Positions 17,181-26,223 of a DNA stretch of 64,000 nucleotides are shown one piece after another. Position 1 is the stretch's first letter. Every line of letters begins with the position of its first letter. Under the pieces are notes generated by a model. It was not told the origin of the DNA and did not search any database. It saw nothing but the letters and a program-made list of their open reading frames with translations. Origin of the DNA: JAJAZB01 sp964244295 (GTDB lineage: Bacteria > Bacteroidota > Bacteroidia > Cytophagales > Spirosomataceae); assembly GCA_964244295.1 (NCBI GenBank), contig CAXTIG010000002.1, forward strand, positions 248,001 to 312,000. Reading direction: 5' to 3'. The position numbers were made by a program, and so were the translations under genes.

Positions 17181-17648
17181 ATGAAAATCAACTCGATTTT
17201 ACTCTTCGGATTCGCCCTGTCTTTCCTCACGGGCTGCCGTGGCCGCTCTGCTTTCGACGACACCAACAAAATTCAAACCCTGTTCACCCCCGACCCGACC
17301 GACGCCAACAAAGTGTACAAAGAATGGCGGCAATCCTTCGAGGAAGAACAAACTAGCGGCAGTGGCCGCCGGATTTTTCGGAAAGCCAATTACCAATTTC
17401 CCAACAGCAGTCAATTTCGTCAAACGCTGGCCTTCAACTCGGAAGGAAGCCAGACGACGGGCAAATTGCTCATCACCAAACAGTTGAAAAACGGGGCTGC
17501 GACGCAGTACAGTGGTACCTGGGAATGGACCGAATCCGGCCAGATTCTGACCCTGCGGTACACCGATACCGAACTCAAACAAAGTGTGGTGCAGTCGTAC
17601 GAAGCCGTCACGTTGGTGCAGGATTTATTGCTGTTGCGGGCGCTTTGA
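17181..17648 (+). CDS. Putative lipoprotein
   Basis: 155 residues. A lipoprotein signal peptide ends in the lipobox FLTGC, with Cys19 the likely lipidated residue. The mature part is small, mostly beta-strand in appearance (GTWEWTESGQILTLRY), and resembles lipocalin-like/META-type small lipoproteins only in general character. Function unknown. It lies on the same strand as menB and the following EVE gene, about 100 bases from each. Confidence 0.75.
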   Translation: MKINSILLFGFALSFLTGCRGRSAFDDTNKIQTLFTPDPTDANKVYKEWRQSFEEEQTSGSGRRIFRKANYQFPNSSQFRQTLAFNSEGSQTTGKLLITKQLKNGAATQYSGTWEWTESGQILTLRYTDTELKQSVVQSYEAVTLVQDLLLLRAL

Positions 17649-17721
17649 AAAAGGAGTCAAAACTTCAATCAGGTCAAGAGTAACTTTTATTCCAACCGAC
17701 GTGGAGACTATTGCGCCCCCA

Positions 17722-17749
17722 ATCGTACTTCGTAAATCGTAATTCGTAC
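17722..17749 (+). repeat. Four heptads before the EVE gene
   Basis: Four tandem units of the form (A/T)TCGTA(A/C), period 7, end five bases before the TTG start codon at 17755. Also partly self-complementary (GTAC at both ends). Confidence 0.7.
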
Positions 17750-17754
17750 CTCAA

Positions 17755-18168
17755 TTGAACTACTGGCTCGTCAAGTCCGAACCCTTCAAATATTCGTGGG
17801 ATACCTTCGTTAAAGAGCAGCGGGGAACCTGGGACGGGGTGCGCAATTATCAGGCAAGAAACAACCTCCAGGCCATGCGTGAGGGTGATTTGGTGTTGTT
17901 CTATCACTCCAACGAAGGGCTGGCCGTGGTCGGAGTTGCGAAGGTAGCCCGCGAATACTACCCGGATCCCAGCACCGACGACCCCCGCTGGGTGGCAATT
18001 GATTTGGTACCCGTCGAGCCGCTTCCGAAGCCCGTCACGCTGATTCAAATCAAGTCCGATGTGCGTTTGCAAAACATGGCCCTGGTGCGTCACTCGCGCC
18101 TGTCGGTCTCGCCCGTTCGCCCCGAAGAATTTGACATCCTCGTTGGCATTTCCCATGAAACTGACTAA
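17755..18168 (+). CDS. EVE domain protein
   Basis: 137 residues covering a complete EVE domain, a PUA-like fold proposed to bind modified nucleic-acid bases (family of thymocyte nuclear protein 1). Conserved features are the start MNYWLVKSEP, the WDGVRNYQARNNL motif, and GDLVLFYHS. The start codon is TTG; the family N-terminus begins exactly here, so I accept it. The last 14 bases overlap the start of the next gene, which implies co-translation. No restriction or modification gene is adjacent. Confidence 0.9.
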   Translation: MNYWLVKSEPFKYSWDTFVKEQRGTWDGVRNYQARNNLQAMREGDLVLFYHSNEGLAVVGVAKVAREYYPDPSTDDPRWVAIDLVPVEPLPKPVTLIQIKSDVRLQNMALVRHSRLSVSPVRPEEFDILVGISHETD

Positions 18169-19753
18169 GTATCTGCTGCCTGTTTGGTTGCTCGCCGCCT
18201 TTGGTGCGACGGCCCAAACCAGTTACGTTCCCAATCCCTCCGCCCGGCGCCTGGAAATTCCGGTCCCGGCCAACGCCGATAATTTCTTCACCATCCCGGT
18301 GCGTGAAAACGGGGTGTTGTTGCTCACCCAGGCGGGCCGGAGTGGCTACAACCTCGTTCGCTTCGATACCAACCTCGACCGCGTCTGGCAGGTGGAGGGC
18401 ACCATCAGCGACAACCTCGACTACGTCAACTACAGCTACGATGGCAAGGATGTGTACCTGTTGTTCAGCAAATTTCGCAGCAACCGTTACCAGGTTATCA
18501 AGGTGTACGTCGGGCCGGGCTTCACCGAAAAATTCGATATTTATTCGGTCGATAAACTGGAAATCAGTGAGTTTAAAGCCCATCGCGACGGGGTGTACAT
18601 CGCGGGTGTCGTGCGCGAGCAACCCGTGTTGCTGTACACCAACCTCCAGTCGCGCCAGAGCAAATTGTTGCCCAGCGCCATGAAAGGCTCGGCGGAAATT
18701 CAGACCGTCGACATCGACTCGGTCAACCACCGCGTCAACGTGACCTATTCGGTGCGGAAAGGAAAAACGTACGAGCTGGTCGTGAAGTCGTTCGACGAAG
18801 ACGGGCGGCAGGATTCGCAGGTGTTGCTCGAACCGGAAGACGATTTCGCCCTGCTCAACGGCAAACTCAGCCCCCTCACCGATACCACCCAACTCATGAT
18901 TGGCACCTACGGATACCGCTCGATGCAATCGACCACGCGGGGGCCGGTGTCGCAGGGGGTATACATGAGTCAGATTACCCCGGCCGAAGTGCTTCCCACC
19001 CGATACTACAGTTTTACCGATTTCAAAAATTTCTTCAATTTCCTTAGCCCCCGCGAGCAGGAACGCAAGGAACGGCAGATTGCCCGCCAGAAGGAACGCG
19101 GCGGTGATTTGAAACTTAATTATCAGTTGCTGGTTCACGACCTGATTCCCAACGGCGACCAGTACGTTCTGGTCGCCGAAGCCTTCCAGCCCACGTTTCG
19201 GTACCAAAACAATTACCCCTACGGCGGGGGCTTTGGTGGTAGCCCCTTTTTCGGTAGTCCCTACGGCGGGCTGTATTCGCCCTACGGTTGGGGCTGGGGC
19301 CTCTGGAGCATGAACCCCTGGTACGGCGGGAGCCGGAGTTTTTGGGGCAACAACCAGCAGGTGTTCGACGGCTGGCAATACACCCACGCCGTGGTCGCTG
19401 GTTTTGACAAAAAAGGGACCCTGCTCTGGGACAACAGCTTCGAGATTGACAACGTGAAGACGATGAAGTTGAAAGAAAAAGTACGTACCAGCATCCGTGA
19501 GGGGCAGGTCGCGCTGTTTTACAGCAACCAGGGGGCTATCCGCTCAAAGGTGGTGAAGGGAAATCTGGTCGTGGAAGGCGAAGCGGAAAAAACCTTCAGC
19601 ACCGTAAAAGAAGGCGATAAACTCCGTCGGAATACCAACGACGACCTCGAATACTGGTACGATAATTACTTCTTGGCCTGGGGTTACCAGCGCATCCAGA
19701 ACGAAGCCGAAGGGCGGCGCAACGTGTTTTATTTGAACAAAATAGCTTTTTAA
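18155..19753 (+). CDS. Secreted protein with a Gly/Tyr-rich stretch
   Basis: 532 residues from the ATG giving MKLTKYLLPVW; signal peptide cleaved near ATAQ (about residue 21). The bulk looks like a beta-rich repeat domain (possible propeller: YNLVRFDTNLDRVWQV, YELVVKSFDEDGR and similar strands). Residues ~355-410 form a glycine-, tyrosine- and tryptophan-rich segment (GGGFGGSPFFGSPYGG) before a final beta region. No enzyme motif. Probably a periplasmic or outer-membrane-associated protein. It overlaps the EVE gene by 14 bases. Confidence 0.7.
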   Translation: MKLTKYLLPVWLLAAFGATAQTSYVPNPSARRLEIPVPANADNFFTIPVRENGVLLLTQAGRSGYNLVRFDTNLDRVWQVEGTISDNLDYVNYSYDGKDVYLLFSKFRSNRYQVIKVYVGPGFTEKFDIYSVDKLEISEFKAHRDGVYIAGVVREQPVLLYTNLQSRQSKLLPSAMKGSAEIQTVDIDSVNHRVNVTYSVRKGKTYELVVKSFDEDGRQDSQVLLEPEDDFALLNGKLSPLTDTTQLMIGTYGYRSMQSTTRGPVSQGVYMSQITPAEVLPTRYYSFTDFKNFFNFLSPREQERKERQIARQKERGGDLKLNYQLLVHDLIPNGDQYVLVAEAFQPTFRYQNNYPYGGGFGGSPFFGSPYGGLYSPYGWGWGLWSMNPWYGGSRSFWGNNQQVFDGWQYTHAVVAGFDKKGTLLWDNSFEIDNVKTMKLKEKVRTSIREGQVALFYSNQGAIRSKVVKGNLVVEGEAEKTFSTVKEGDKLRRNTNDDLEYWYDNYFLAWGYQRIQNEAEGRRNVFYLNKIAF

Positions 19754-19802
19754 AATTCCCCCTTTGAAGAGGGAATTTTTGATTGCTCCACCCTTTCACC
19801 CC

Positions 19803-20684
19803 ATGCTCCTCCTTTCTCCCACCCACTGGCAAACCTACGAGCTGCTCGATTCGGGAAATTTTGAAAAATTAGAGCGCTTCGGCGACTACGTGCTTTCCCG
19901 GCCCGAACCGCAGGCGCTTTGGGACCGGTCGCTGGCCGAGGCGGAGTGGAAGCAGCGGGCCAATGCTGTTTTTAAAAAAGAAAAAGGCAGTTCCGAGCGG
20001 GGCGAATGGGTACGAGCCGCCGGAATGCCCGAACGCTGGACGAGCCGCTACCAGCACGGGCGGCTCGATTTGACGTTTAAACTGGCGCTTTCGTCGTTCA
20101 AACACGTCGGCCTTTTTCCCGAACAAGCCGCTAACTGGGATTATCTCGCCGAGCATTTGCCCCAATTTTCCGGTTCGCCCAAAGTCCTCAATTTATTTGC
20201 GTACACCGGGCTGGCTTCGCTCGCCGCCTGCGCCTGCGGGGCCGAGGTCACGCACGTCGATGCCGTGAAGCAGGTGATCACCTGGTCGCGGGAGAACATG
20301 GAACTGAGCGGTCTGACGGACATCCGCTGGGTGGTGGAAGATGCCCTTAAATTTGTGAAACGCGAAGTGCGCCGGGGTAATCGCTACCAATGCCTCATCC
20401 TCGACCCCCCGGCCTATGGGCGCGGTCCCGACGGAGAGAAATGGCTGCTCGAAGAAAATCTAGGCGAACTCCTCAAGGCCTGCCGCGACCTGCTCGACCC
20501 GGAGCGACACCTATTCATCCTCAACCTGTACTCGCTGGGATTTTCGGCGCTCATCGTTGAAAACCTGATTCGTGGCGTGTTTGGAAAAGTATCCAATCCG
20601 GAGTTCGGCGAATTGTACCTGGCAGATGGGTTTGGGAAAAAACTGCCGCTGGGGGTGTTTTCCCGGTTTCTAAACGTGGAATGA
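19803..20684 (+). CDS. Class I SAM-dependent methyltransferase, RlmI/RlmK-like
   Basis: 293 residues from the ATG giving MLLLSPTHWQTYE. The SAM-binding motif I is VLNLFAYTGLASLAACACGA; the acidic ribose-binding position follows in THVDAVK; the catalytic-loop motif is LDPPAYGRG. The arrangement (a short N-terminal region, then PF10672-type methyltransferase) is that of rRNA large-subunit cytosine methyltransferases and relatives, so an RNA target is likely but not proven. The N-terminal PUA domain of RlmI is not evident. Convergent with the esterase gene, with a bidirectional terminator between. Confidence 0.85.
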   Translation: MLLLSPTHWQTYELLDSGNFEKLERFGDYVLSRPEPQALWDRSLAEAEWKQRANAVFKKEKGSSERGEWVRAAGMPERWTSRYQHGRLDLTFKLALSSFKHVGLFPEQAANWDYLAEHLPQFSGSPKVLNLFAYTGLASLAACACGAEVTHVDAVKQVITWSRENMELSGLTDIRWVVEDALKFVKREVRRGNRYQCLILDPPAYGRGPDGEKWLLEENLGELLKACRDLLDPERHLFILNLYSLGFSALIVENLIRGVFGKVSNPEFGELYLADGFGKKLPLGVFSRFLNVE

Positions 20685-20712
20685 AGGAAGTTCCGTCAGC
20701 AACTCATTCCCC

Positions 20713-20749
20713 AAAAAGGCGTGAAGTGGCAAGTCACTTCACGCCTTCC
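20713..20749. terminator. Bidirectional terminator
   Basis: A 13-bp stem (20716-20728 with 20735-20747) and a 6-base loop, A-rich on the left, between convergent genes ending at 20684 and 20774. Confidence 0.75.
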
Positions 20750-20773
20750 CTGGCTCCTGCGGATGGAGGTCGA

Positions 20774-21952
20774 TTACTTATTGAACGCCTTCTTCAACTC
20801 ATCCGTCGCCAACCTTTGGGCTGCTTTGGCTTCGGGCACTACCGCCGCCATACCGAAGAATTCATGCGTCACGCCCTTGTACTGCTTGTAGGTGACGGAA
20901 ACGTCCGCCTTTTTCAAGTTGTCAGTCAGCATTTCGCCTTCGCTCCGCAGCGGATCGATTTCGGCGGCAAGGATCGTCGTGGCCGGAAGTCCTTTCAAAT
21001 TCGCGTTCACCAGCGAAATCATCGGATTTTTCCCATCGGCGGGGCCGTTGAGGTATTTTTCAAAAAACCACTTCATCAGGGCCGTGTTCAGGGGTTTCGC
21101 TTCAGCGGACTGCTGGTACGATTCGGTACCAAAATTGTAGCCGGCAATGGGGTACACCAGCACCGAATGCAGAGGTAACTGAAAACCTTTATCCCGTGCC
21201 ATCATTCCCACGGCAGCAGCCAGGTTTCCGCCCGCACTTTCGCCCACCACGGCAACCCGCTTCGGATCGCCTTTGAAGGAAGCCGCGTTTTTTACGGTCC
21301 ATTCGTACGCTGCGTACGAGTCGTTGTGTGCCGTGGGAAACTTAAATTCGGGTGCCTGCCGGTAGGCAACCGACACCACAATGGCCTCCGCCTGATTGGC
21401 CAGCCCCTGGGCCGAAGCGTTGTAGGTATCGAGGGTGGCAATCACCCAACCCCCACCGTGGTAGTACACAATCACCGGATAAGCGTCTTTTCCGGTAGTG
21501 GGGGTGTAAATCCGAAGGTGAATTTTGCCCCCGGAAACCGGAATGTCTTTTCCTGCCGTATCGACTGCATTCGGTGGCATCGGAATGGCGTGTTCGGACA
21601 TCACAGCCATCGTGGCATCCGCCGCTGAAGGCGCTTTACGTGCTTCGGCAACGGGAAGTGTGTTTAAAGGCGGGGTCCCGTAGCTGGTCAGCTTTTCGAT
21701 GACCACCTGCATTTCCGGGTCAATGTCGGGTGCCCAGGCTGGCTTCGGCCCGGCGGGCGTCAGGGCCGATTGGTTGCTGGGACTATCACTCATCATCGCT
21801 GTCGAGTCCTGGGTGGCGGTAGATTCCGTTTTGTTGCCCGAACACGAAGCCAGGGTCGTGACGGCCAGCGCAACGAGGGTAGCAAAAGCGACGAAGTTTA
21901 GGCAAGGTTGATTGCTCTTCAACCGAAGAAGGGAAGTAGTTTGATGTTGCAT
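20774..21952 (-). CDS. Lipoprotein esterase, HSL-type alpha/beta-hydrolase
   Basis: 392 residues from the ATG giving MQHQTTSLL. The lipoprotein signal ends at Cys37 (LASC). The mature enzyme has the hormone-sensitive-lipase family oxyanion motif YYHGGGW and nucleophile elbow GESAGG, with a catalytic Asp in AAEIDPLRSEGE and His in VTHEFF. A likely carboxylesterase or acetyl esterase in the cell envelope; substrate unknown. A serine/threonine-rich linker follows the lipobox (to about residue 75). Convergent with the methyltransferase gene. Confidence 0.88.
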   Translation of the reverse strand: MQHQTTSLLRLKSNQPCLNFVAFATLVALAVTTLASCSGNKTESTATQDSTAMMSDSPSNQSALTPAGPKPAWAPDIDPEMQVVIEKLTSYGTPPLNTLPVAEARKAPSAADATMAVMSEHAIPMPPNAVDTAGKDIPVSGGKIHLRIYTPTTGKDAYPVIVYYHGGGWVIATLDTYNASAQGLANQAEAIVVSVAYRQAPEFKFPTAHNDSYAAYEWTVKNAASFKGDPKRVAVVGESAGGNLAAAVGMMARDKGFQLPLHSVLVYPIAGYNFGTESYQQSAEAKPLNTALMKWFFEKYLNGPADGKNPMISLVNANLKGLPATTILAAEIDPLRSEGEMLTDNLKKADVSVTYKQYKGVTHEFFGMAAVVPEAKAAQRLATDELKKAFNK

Positions 21953-22152
21953 GAGATAAATGGATTGAGATACCTGGTTCAGATTCAAAAATTTATGCCA
22001 CTTGATTCCGGAGGCTGAATTTCCGACGCTTGGTGAGGAATTGGGTAGAAAACGGTCCTGATTCGGCTGATTCCCGGAGTTCGTCGAGTCTTTTTGATGC
22101 CCCTCTCTCCAGTGTCAGTTGGATTCCTCTCCCCAAAACCCGCCCCTTTTCG

Positions 22153-22160
22153 TACTTTTG
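22153..22160 (+). promoter_or_regulatory. -7 promoter element 4 bases before a start codon
   Basis: TACTTTTG matches TANNTTTG. The ATG of the TPR lipoprotein begins at 22165, so transcription would start at or within a few bases of the start codon, giving a leaderless or nearly leaderless mRNA. Confidence 0.6.
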
Positions 22161-22164
22161 CGCC

Positions 22165-23382
22165 ATGATTTCGCTGCGGGCGCTGTTTTTTAGCTGGATT
22201 TGCCTAACCGCCCTGGTCGGCTGTGGCTCCGATGACCGGGCGGGTACCGCCATCCCACCCTTGCCCGAAGTCAATGCCACCACTCGCCGCGTCACGGCCC
22301 TGAAACTGCTCAACAACCTGGCGGCCCGCAATCCGCGCTCGTCCGGAATTTTTTACCAGCGCGCCCGGCTTTACCTCGAAGCGGGGCAACCCACCCAAGC
22401 CCTCGACGACATCAACCGTGCCCTTGAGTTGCAGGGAGCGGTCGGCAATTATTTCCAAGTGAAAGCCCTGGCGTTGCGGGCCTTGAGTCGCACTCCCGAA
22501 GCATTGGAAGCGGCGCGTCAGGTGGAGATTCTCGAAGCCGGTACGCCTGAATTGTACGTGTTGCTGGGCGATTTATACCAGCAAACCGGGCAAGTTGGCC
22601 CCGCCCGCAGCTACCTCAACCGGGCCTTGCAAGCGACGCCTTTCAACGGAGAAGCGTATTATTTTAGTGGGGTAGTCACCGCCAAAACCGGCGACACTAC
22701 GCAGGCTCTGCCGCAGTTTCGCCGGGCTTTAACCTTAAACCCGGGGTACATGGCCGCTTACCAGCAGCTTGCTATCCTTTACAATTCCCTGGGCGACACG
22801 CCTTCCGCCGTGGAGTTTGCCGAGCAAGGCCTGCACCGTTTTCCCAACGATGCCACGCTGTTATTTCAGCGGGGATTAAGTTTTCAGCACGCTCAGAAAC
22901 CCGATAGCGCACTGGTGTGTTACCGAAAAGCAGTCGCAATCCGGCCTCAGTTTTTTGAAGCCAACTTCACCGCCGGAGCGCTGTCATTTCGCCAGAACGA
23001 CTTGACCGGTGCCTTGCAATTTTTTGAGCAAGTATTGAAATACAATCCCAGAGTGCCCCAGCTCAATTTTTACATCGGGCAATGTTTCGAGTACCTGGGA
23101 AATCCAGAAAAAGCCCTTGAGTTTTACACACTGGCTCTGGAAACCAATCCTGGCGATTTTCGGGTGCTCAACGGTCAAGCCCGGATGCAACGCCGCCTGG
23201 CCTTGCCCTTCAGCGAACCTGACCCGTATGCGACTACGCGAAATCTGAATGGTCTGCTGAAACCCACTCCCCGACGGGTGGATACGGCGCTGTTTAGGCC
23301 CATGCGTCCACACACCACCCTGAGTTCCAAATCCGATTCCGGGGGCCGTCTTGTACCACGGCTCCAAACCAAGTTCAATTAG
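22165..23382 (+). CDS. TPR-repeat lipoprotein
   Basis: 405 residues from the ATG giving MISLRALFFSW. Lipobox ALVGC with Cys20. From residue ~40 to ~350 it consists of about nine tandem tetratricopeptide repeats (for example FYQRARLYLEAGQPTQALDD, AYQQLAILYNSLGDTPSAV), a protein-protein interaction scaffold, followed by a basic, probably disordered tail. Likely anchored to a membrane as an assembly factor; partner unknown. Followed after 88 bases by thrS. Confidence 0.85.
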   Translation: MISLRALFFSWICLTALVGCGSDDRAGTAIPPLPEVNATTRRVTALKLLNNLAARNPRSSGIFYQRARLYLEAGQPTQALDDINRALELQGAVGNYFQVKALALRALSRTPEALEAARQVEILEAGTPELYVLLGDLYQQTGQVGPARSYLNRALQATPFNGEAYYFSGVVTAKTGDTTQALPQFRRALTLNPGYMAAYQQLAILYNSLGDTPSAVEFAEQGLHRFPNDATLLFQRGLSFQHAQKPDSALVCYRKAVAIRPQFFEANFTAGALSFRQNDLTGALQFFEQVLKYNPRVPQLNFYIGQCFEYLGNPEKALEFYTLALETNPGDFRVLNGQARMQRRLALPFSEPDPYATTRNLNGLLKPTPRRVDTALFRPMRPHTTLSSKSDSGGRLVPRLQTKFN

Positions 23383-23470
23383 GTTTTGGGTTTACGATTT
23401 TTGGTTTCTGGTTAACTGTATTTCAACCACAAACCACAAACCACAAACTAAAAACCACAAACCACAAACC
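23383..23470 (+). repeat. Heptad-repeat hairpin leader of thrS
   Basis: Units of GGTTNNN with period 7 lie at about 23382-23416; units of AACCACA, one of them changed to AACTAAA, lie at 23425-23470. The second block ends directly at the thrS ATG (23471), leaving no Shine-Dalgarno sequence. The two blocks are complementary (GGTT to AACC), so the leader can fold into a register-flexible hairpin. Confidence 0.85.
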
Positions 23471-25414
23471 ATGAACGAGATTAAGATTACCCTGCCCGAC
23501 GGAAGCATTCGTACGTTTCCGGAGGGTGTCAGCGGGCTGGACGTGGCCCAATCCATCAGTGAAGGCCTGGCCCGCAACGTACTGGCCGCGAAAGTGAACG
23601 GCGAAGTCTGGGATGCGACCCGTCCCATTTCCACCGACTCGACGGTGCAATTGCTTACCTGGAACGATGCCGAAGGCAAAAGCACCTTTTGGCATTCGTC
23701 GGCGCACTTGCTGGCCGAGGCGCTGGAAGCCCTCTATCCCGGCGTGAAATTCGGCATCGGCCCCGCCATCGAAACCGGGTTTTATTACGACGTCGACCTG
23801 GGCGGCAAGCCGTTTTCGCAGGACGATTTCAAAAAAGTAGAAGACAAAATGCTGGAACTGGCCCGGCAAAAACAAGCCTACCAGCGCAAGCCCGTGAGCA
23901 AAGCCGAGGCGCTGGCCTATTTCACGAAAAAAGGCGACGAGTACAAACTCGACCTCATCGACGGGCTGGCAGACGGCACGATCACGTTTTACAGTCAGGG
24001 CAATTTTACCGACCTCTGTAAGGGGCCGCACATTCCCAACACCGGGTTTATCAAAGCCACCAAATTGATGAACGTGGCCGGGGCGTACTGGCGGGGCAGT
24101 GAAAAAAATAAAATGCTCACGCGGATTTACGCCGTGACGTTTCCCAAGCAAAAAGAACTCGACGAATACCTGACCCTGCTCGAAGAAGCCAAAAAACGCG
24201 ACCACCGCAAGCTGGGCAAGGAAATGGAGTTGTTCGCCTTCTCCGAGCGGGTGGGCATGGGCCTGCCGCTCTGGTTGCCGAAAGGAGCCGTGCTGCGCGA
24301 GCGTTTGGAAAATTTCCTGAAACGCGCCCAGATTCGGGCGGGCTACCAGCCAGTCGTGACGCCGCACATCGGGAGCAAGGAATTGTACGTCACGTCGGGC
24401 CACTACGAAAAATACGGCAAGGATTCCTTCCAACCCATTCGTACCCCCGATGCCGACGAGGAGTTTTTGCTGAAACCAATGAACTGCCCGCACCACTGCG
24501 AGATTTTCAAAACCCGGCCCCGCAGTTACAAGGAATTGCCCCTCCGCCTGGCCGAGTTTGGCACCGTGTACCGCTACGAGCAGTCGGGCGAATTGCATGG
24601 GTTGACGCGGGTTAGGGGTTTTACCCAGGATGACGCGCACATTTTCTGCCGCCCCGACCAAGTGGAGGAAGAATTTATGAAGGTGATCGATTTGGTGCTG
24701 TACGTGTTTAAATCGCTCGGCTTCGACAACTACTCGGCGCAAGTCTCGCTGCGCGACCAAGTGGATCGCAGCCAGTACATCGGTACCGACGAGTTGTGGG
24801 AAAAAGCGGAAGGGGCCATTCTCCGTTCGGCGGAAGCGAAGGGCTTGCCGACGGTCATCGAGTACGGCGAGGCCGCGTTTTACGGCCCGAAACTTGATTT
24901 CATGGTGCGCGATGCCCTGGGCCGGAAGTGGCAGTTGGGCACCATCCAGGTGGACTACAATTTGCCCGAACGCTTCGAGTTGGAATACGTCGGCTCCGAC
25001 AACCAGAAGCACCGCCCGGTGATGATTCACCGCGCCCCGTTTGGATCGATGGAACGATTCATCGCGATTTTGATTGAAAATACGGCGGGTAACTTCCCGC
25101 TCTGGCTTTCGCCGGAGCAACTGGCCGTGTTGCCGATTTCGGAGAAGTACGAGGATTACGCCAACCACGTGTTCCTGAGTTTGCAGGAAGCCGACCTGCG
25201 CGGCTACGCTGACCACCGCGACGAAAAAATCGGGAAGAAAATCCGGGATGCTGAAGTAGCCAAAGTGCCGTTCATGCTCGTGGTCGGGGAAAAAGAACAG
25301 GCCGACGGCACGGTGTCGGTGCGTAAAAAAGGCCAGGGCGACCTCGGCAGTATGCCCCTGGCGGATTTTATTACTCTGGCGCACCAAGAAACCGTCAAAA
25401 ATTTTGGCGAATGA
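23471..25414 (+). CDS. thrS: Threonine-tRNA ligase
   Basis: Charges tRNA-Thr and edits mischarged serine. 647 residues from the ATG giving MNEIKITLPDG. Domains in order: TGS (1-60), editing domain with HSSAHLLAEAL (the HxxxH zinc/editing motif), class II catalytic core (motif 2 around RVRGFTQDDAHIF, zinc ligands in MNCPHHCEIF), motif 3 in HRAPFGSMERFI, and the anticodon-binding domain. It starts immediately after a heptad repeat, and is followed by infC, the conserved partner in many bacteria. Confidence 0.97.
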   Translation: MNEIKITLPDGSIRTFPEGVSGLDVAQSISEGLARNVLAAKVNGEVWDATRPISTDSTVQLLTWNDAEGKSTFWHSSAHLLAEALEALYPGVKFGIGPAIETGFYYDVDLGGKPFSQDDFKKVEDKMLELARQKQAYQRKPVSKAEALAYFTKKGDEYKLDLIDGLADGTITFYSQGNFTDLCKGPHIPNTGFIKATKLMNVAGAYWRGSEKNKMLTRIYAVTFPKQKELDEYLTLLEEAKKRDHRKLGKEMELFAFSERVGMGLPLWLPKGAVLRERLENFLKRAQIRAGYQPVVTPHIGSKELYVTSGHYEKYGKDSFQPIRTPDADEEFLLKPMNCPHHCEIFKTRPRSYKELPLRLAEFGTVYRYEQSGELHGLTRVRGFTQDDAHIFCRPDQVEEEFMKVIDLVLYVFKSLGFDNYSAQVSLRDQVDRSQYIGTDELWEKAEGAILRSAEAKGLPTVIEYGEAAFYGPKLDFMVRDALGRKWQLGTIQVDYNLPERFELEYVGSDNQKHRPVMIHRAPFGSMERFIAILIENTAGNFPLWLSPEQLAVLPISEKYEDYANHVFLSLQEADLRGYADHRDEKIGKKIRDAEVAKVPFMLVVGEKEQADGTVSVRKKGQGDLGSMPLADFITLAHQETVKNFGE

Positions 25415-25446
25415 GCAAAAACTTTTCAACTTAGGCTCAGGTTCTC

Positions 25447-25488
25447 AAGCCGTTGGATGCGCCAGTCCGGTCATCCAACGGCTTCTTT
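25447..25488 (+). terminator. Hairpin between thrS and infC
   Basis: A 13-bp perfect stem (25447-25459 with 25472-25484) with a 12-base loop, followed by a short CTTTCC. It starts 33 bases after the thrS stop codon. It may be an attenuating terminator or a 3' stabiliser, since infC has its own structured leader. Confidence 0.55.
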
Positions 25489-25583
25489 CCGATTCGATGG
25501 TTTGGCTGTTCGTCTATTTCGATGTTATTTCGGGCGAACGTCACAATCAAACGGCCAGACACACAACAACCAAACAACCAAGC

Positions 25584-26147
25584 ATGGCATTACGCCCCGG
25601 CGGATTCAACCGCAGACTCCCTCAGAAAAAAGAGGAACCTTACCGTATCAATCAACTCATCAAGGGCGTACCGGAAGTCCGGCTCGTCGGCGAGAACGTC
25701 GAACAGGGCGTTTACGAAATCAGTAAAGCCCTCGCCATCGCGCAGGCGCAGACCCTCGACCTCGTTGAAATTTCGCCCAACGCCGCGCCGCCCGTGTGCC
25801 GGGTGGTGGACTATTCCAAGTTTAAGTACGAGCAGAAAAAGAAGCAGAAAGAACTGAAGGCCAAGCAGAGCAAGGTCGTCGTGAAAGAAATTCGCTTCGG
25901 CCCCAACACCGACGAACACGACTTCAATTTTAAGCTCAAACACGCCATCGGTTTTTTGAAAGAAGGCTCGAAAGTAAAGGCCTACGTGCATTTCGTGGGT
26001 CGGAGCATCGTCTTCAAAGACCGGGGCGAACTGTTGCTCCTCAACTTTGCGAAGGGCCTCGAAGACGTGGGAAAACTCGATGAACTTCCCCGCCTCGAAG
26101 GCAAGCGGATGAGCGTTATGTTTTCGCCGAAGGCACCCAAGAAATAA
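25584..26147 (+). CDS. infC: Translation initiation factor IF-3
   Basis: Prevents premature subunit joining and checks the initiator tRNA. 187 residues from the ATG giving MALRPGGFNRR; it does not use the rare AUU start known in E. coli. The N-domain (PYRINQLIKGVPEVRLVGE) and the C-domain (KEIRFGPNTDEHDFNFK) are intact, joined by a lysine-rich helix (KYEQKKKQKELKAKQSK). Usually rpmI and rplT follow directly; here they lie ~15 kb away on the other strand. The leader ends in AACAACCAAACAACC three bases before the ATG. Confidence 0.96.
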   Translation: MALRPGGFNRRLPQKKEEPYRINQLIKGVPEVRLVGENVEQGVYEISKALAIAQAQTLDLVEISPNAAPPVCRVVDYSKFKYEQKKKQKELKAKQSKVVVKEIRFGPNTDEHDFNFKLKHAIGFLKEGSKVKAYVHFVGRSIVFKDRGELLLLNFAKGLEDVGKLDELPRLEGKRMSVMFSPKAPKK

Positions 26148-26223
26148 AATTTTTCCGGGGTAGCCGTTAAACGTTCGACCGAAAGTTGGGTCACAGGCCC
26201 GGTTTTTTAGCAACCGTTTCCCG

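Noticed and set aside
23383..23470. CRISPR-like array
   Set aside because: Repeat units are only 7 bases with no spacers and no cas genes nearby.
23423..25429. Open frame of 668 codons antisense to thrS
   Set aside because: It is the mirror of a strongly biased GC-rich gene; its translation is low-complexity, rich in Phe/His/Val/Gln, with no recognisable domain.
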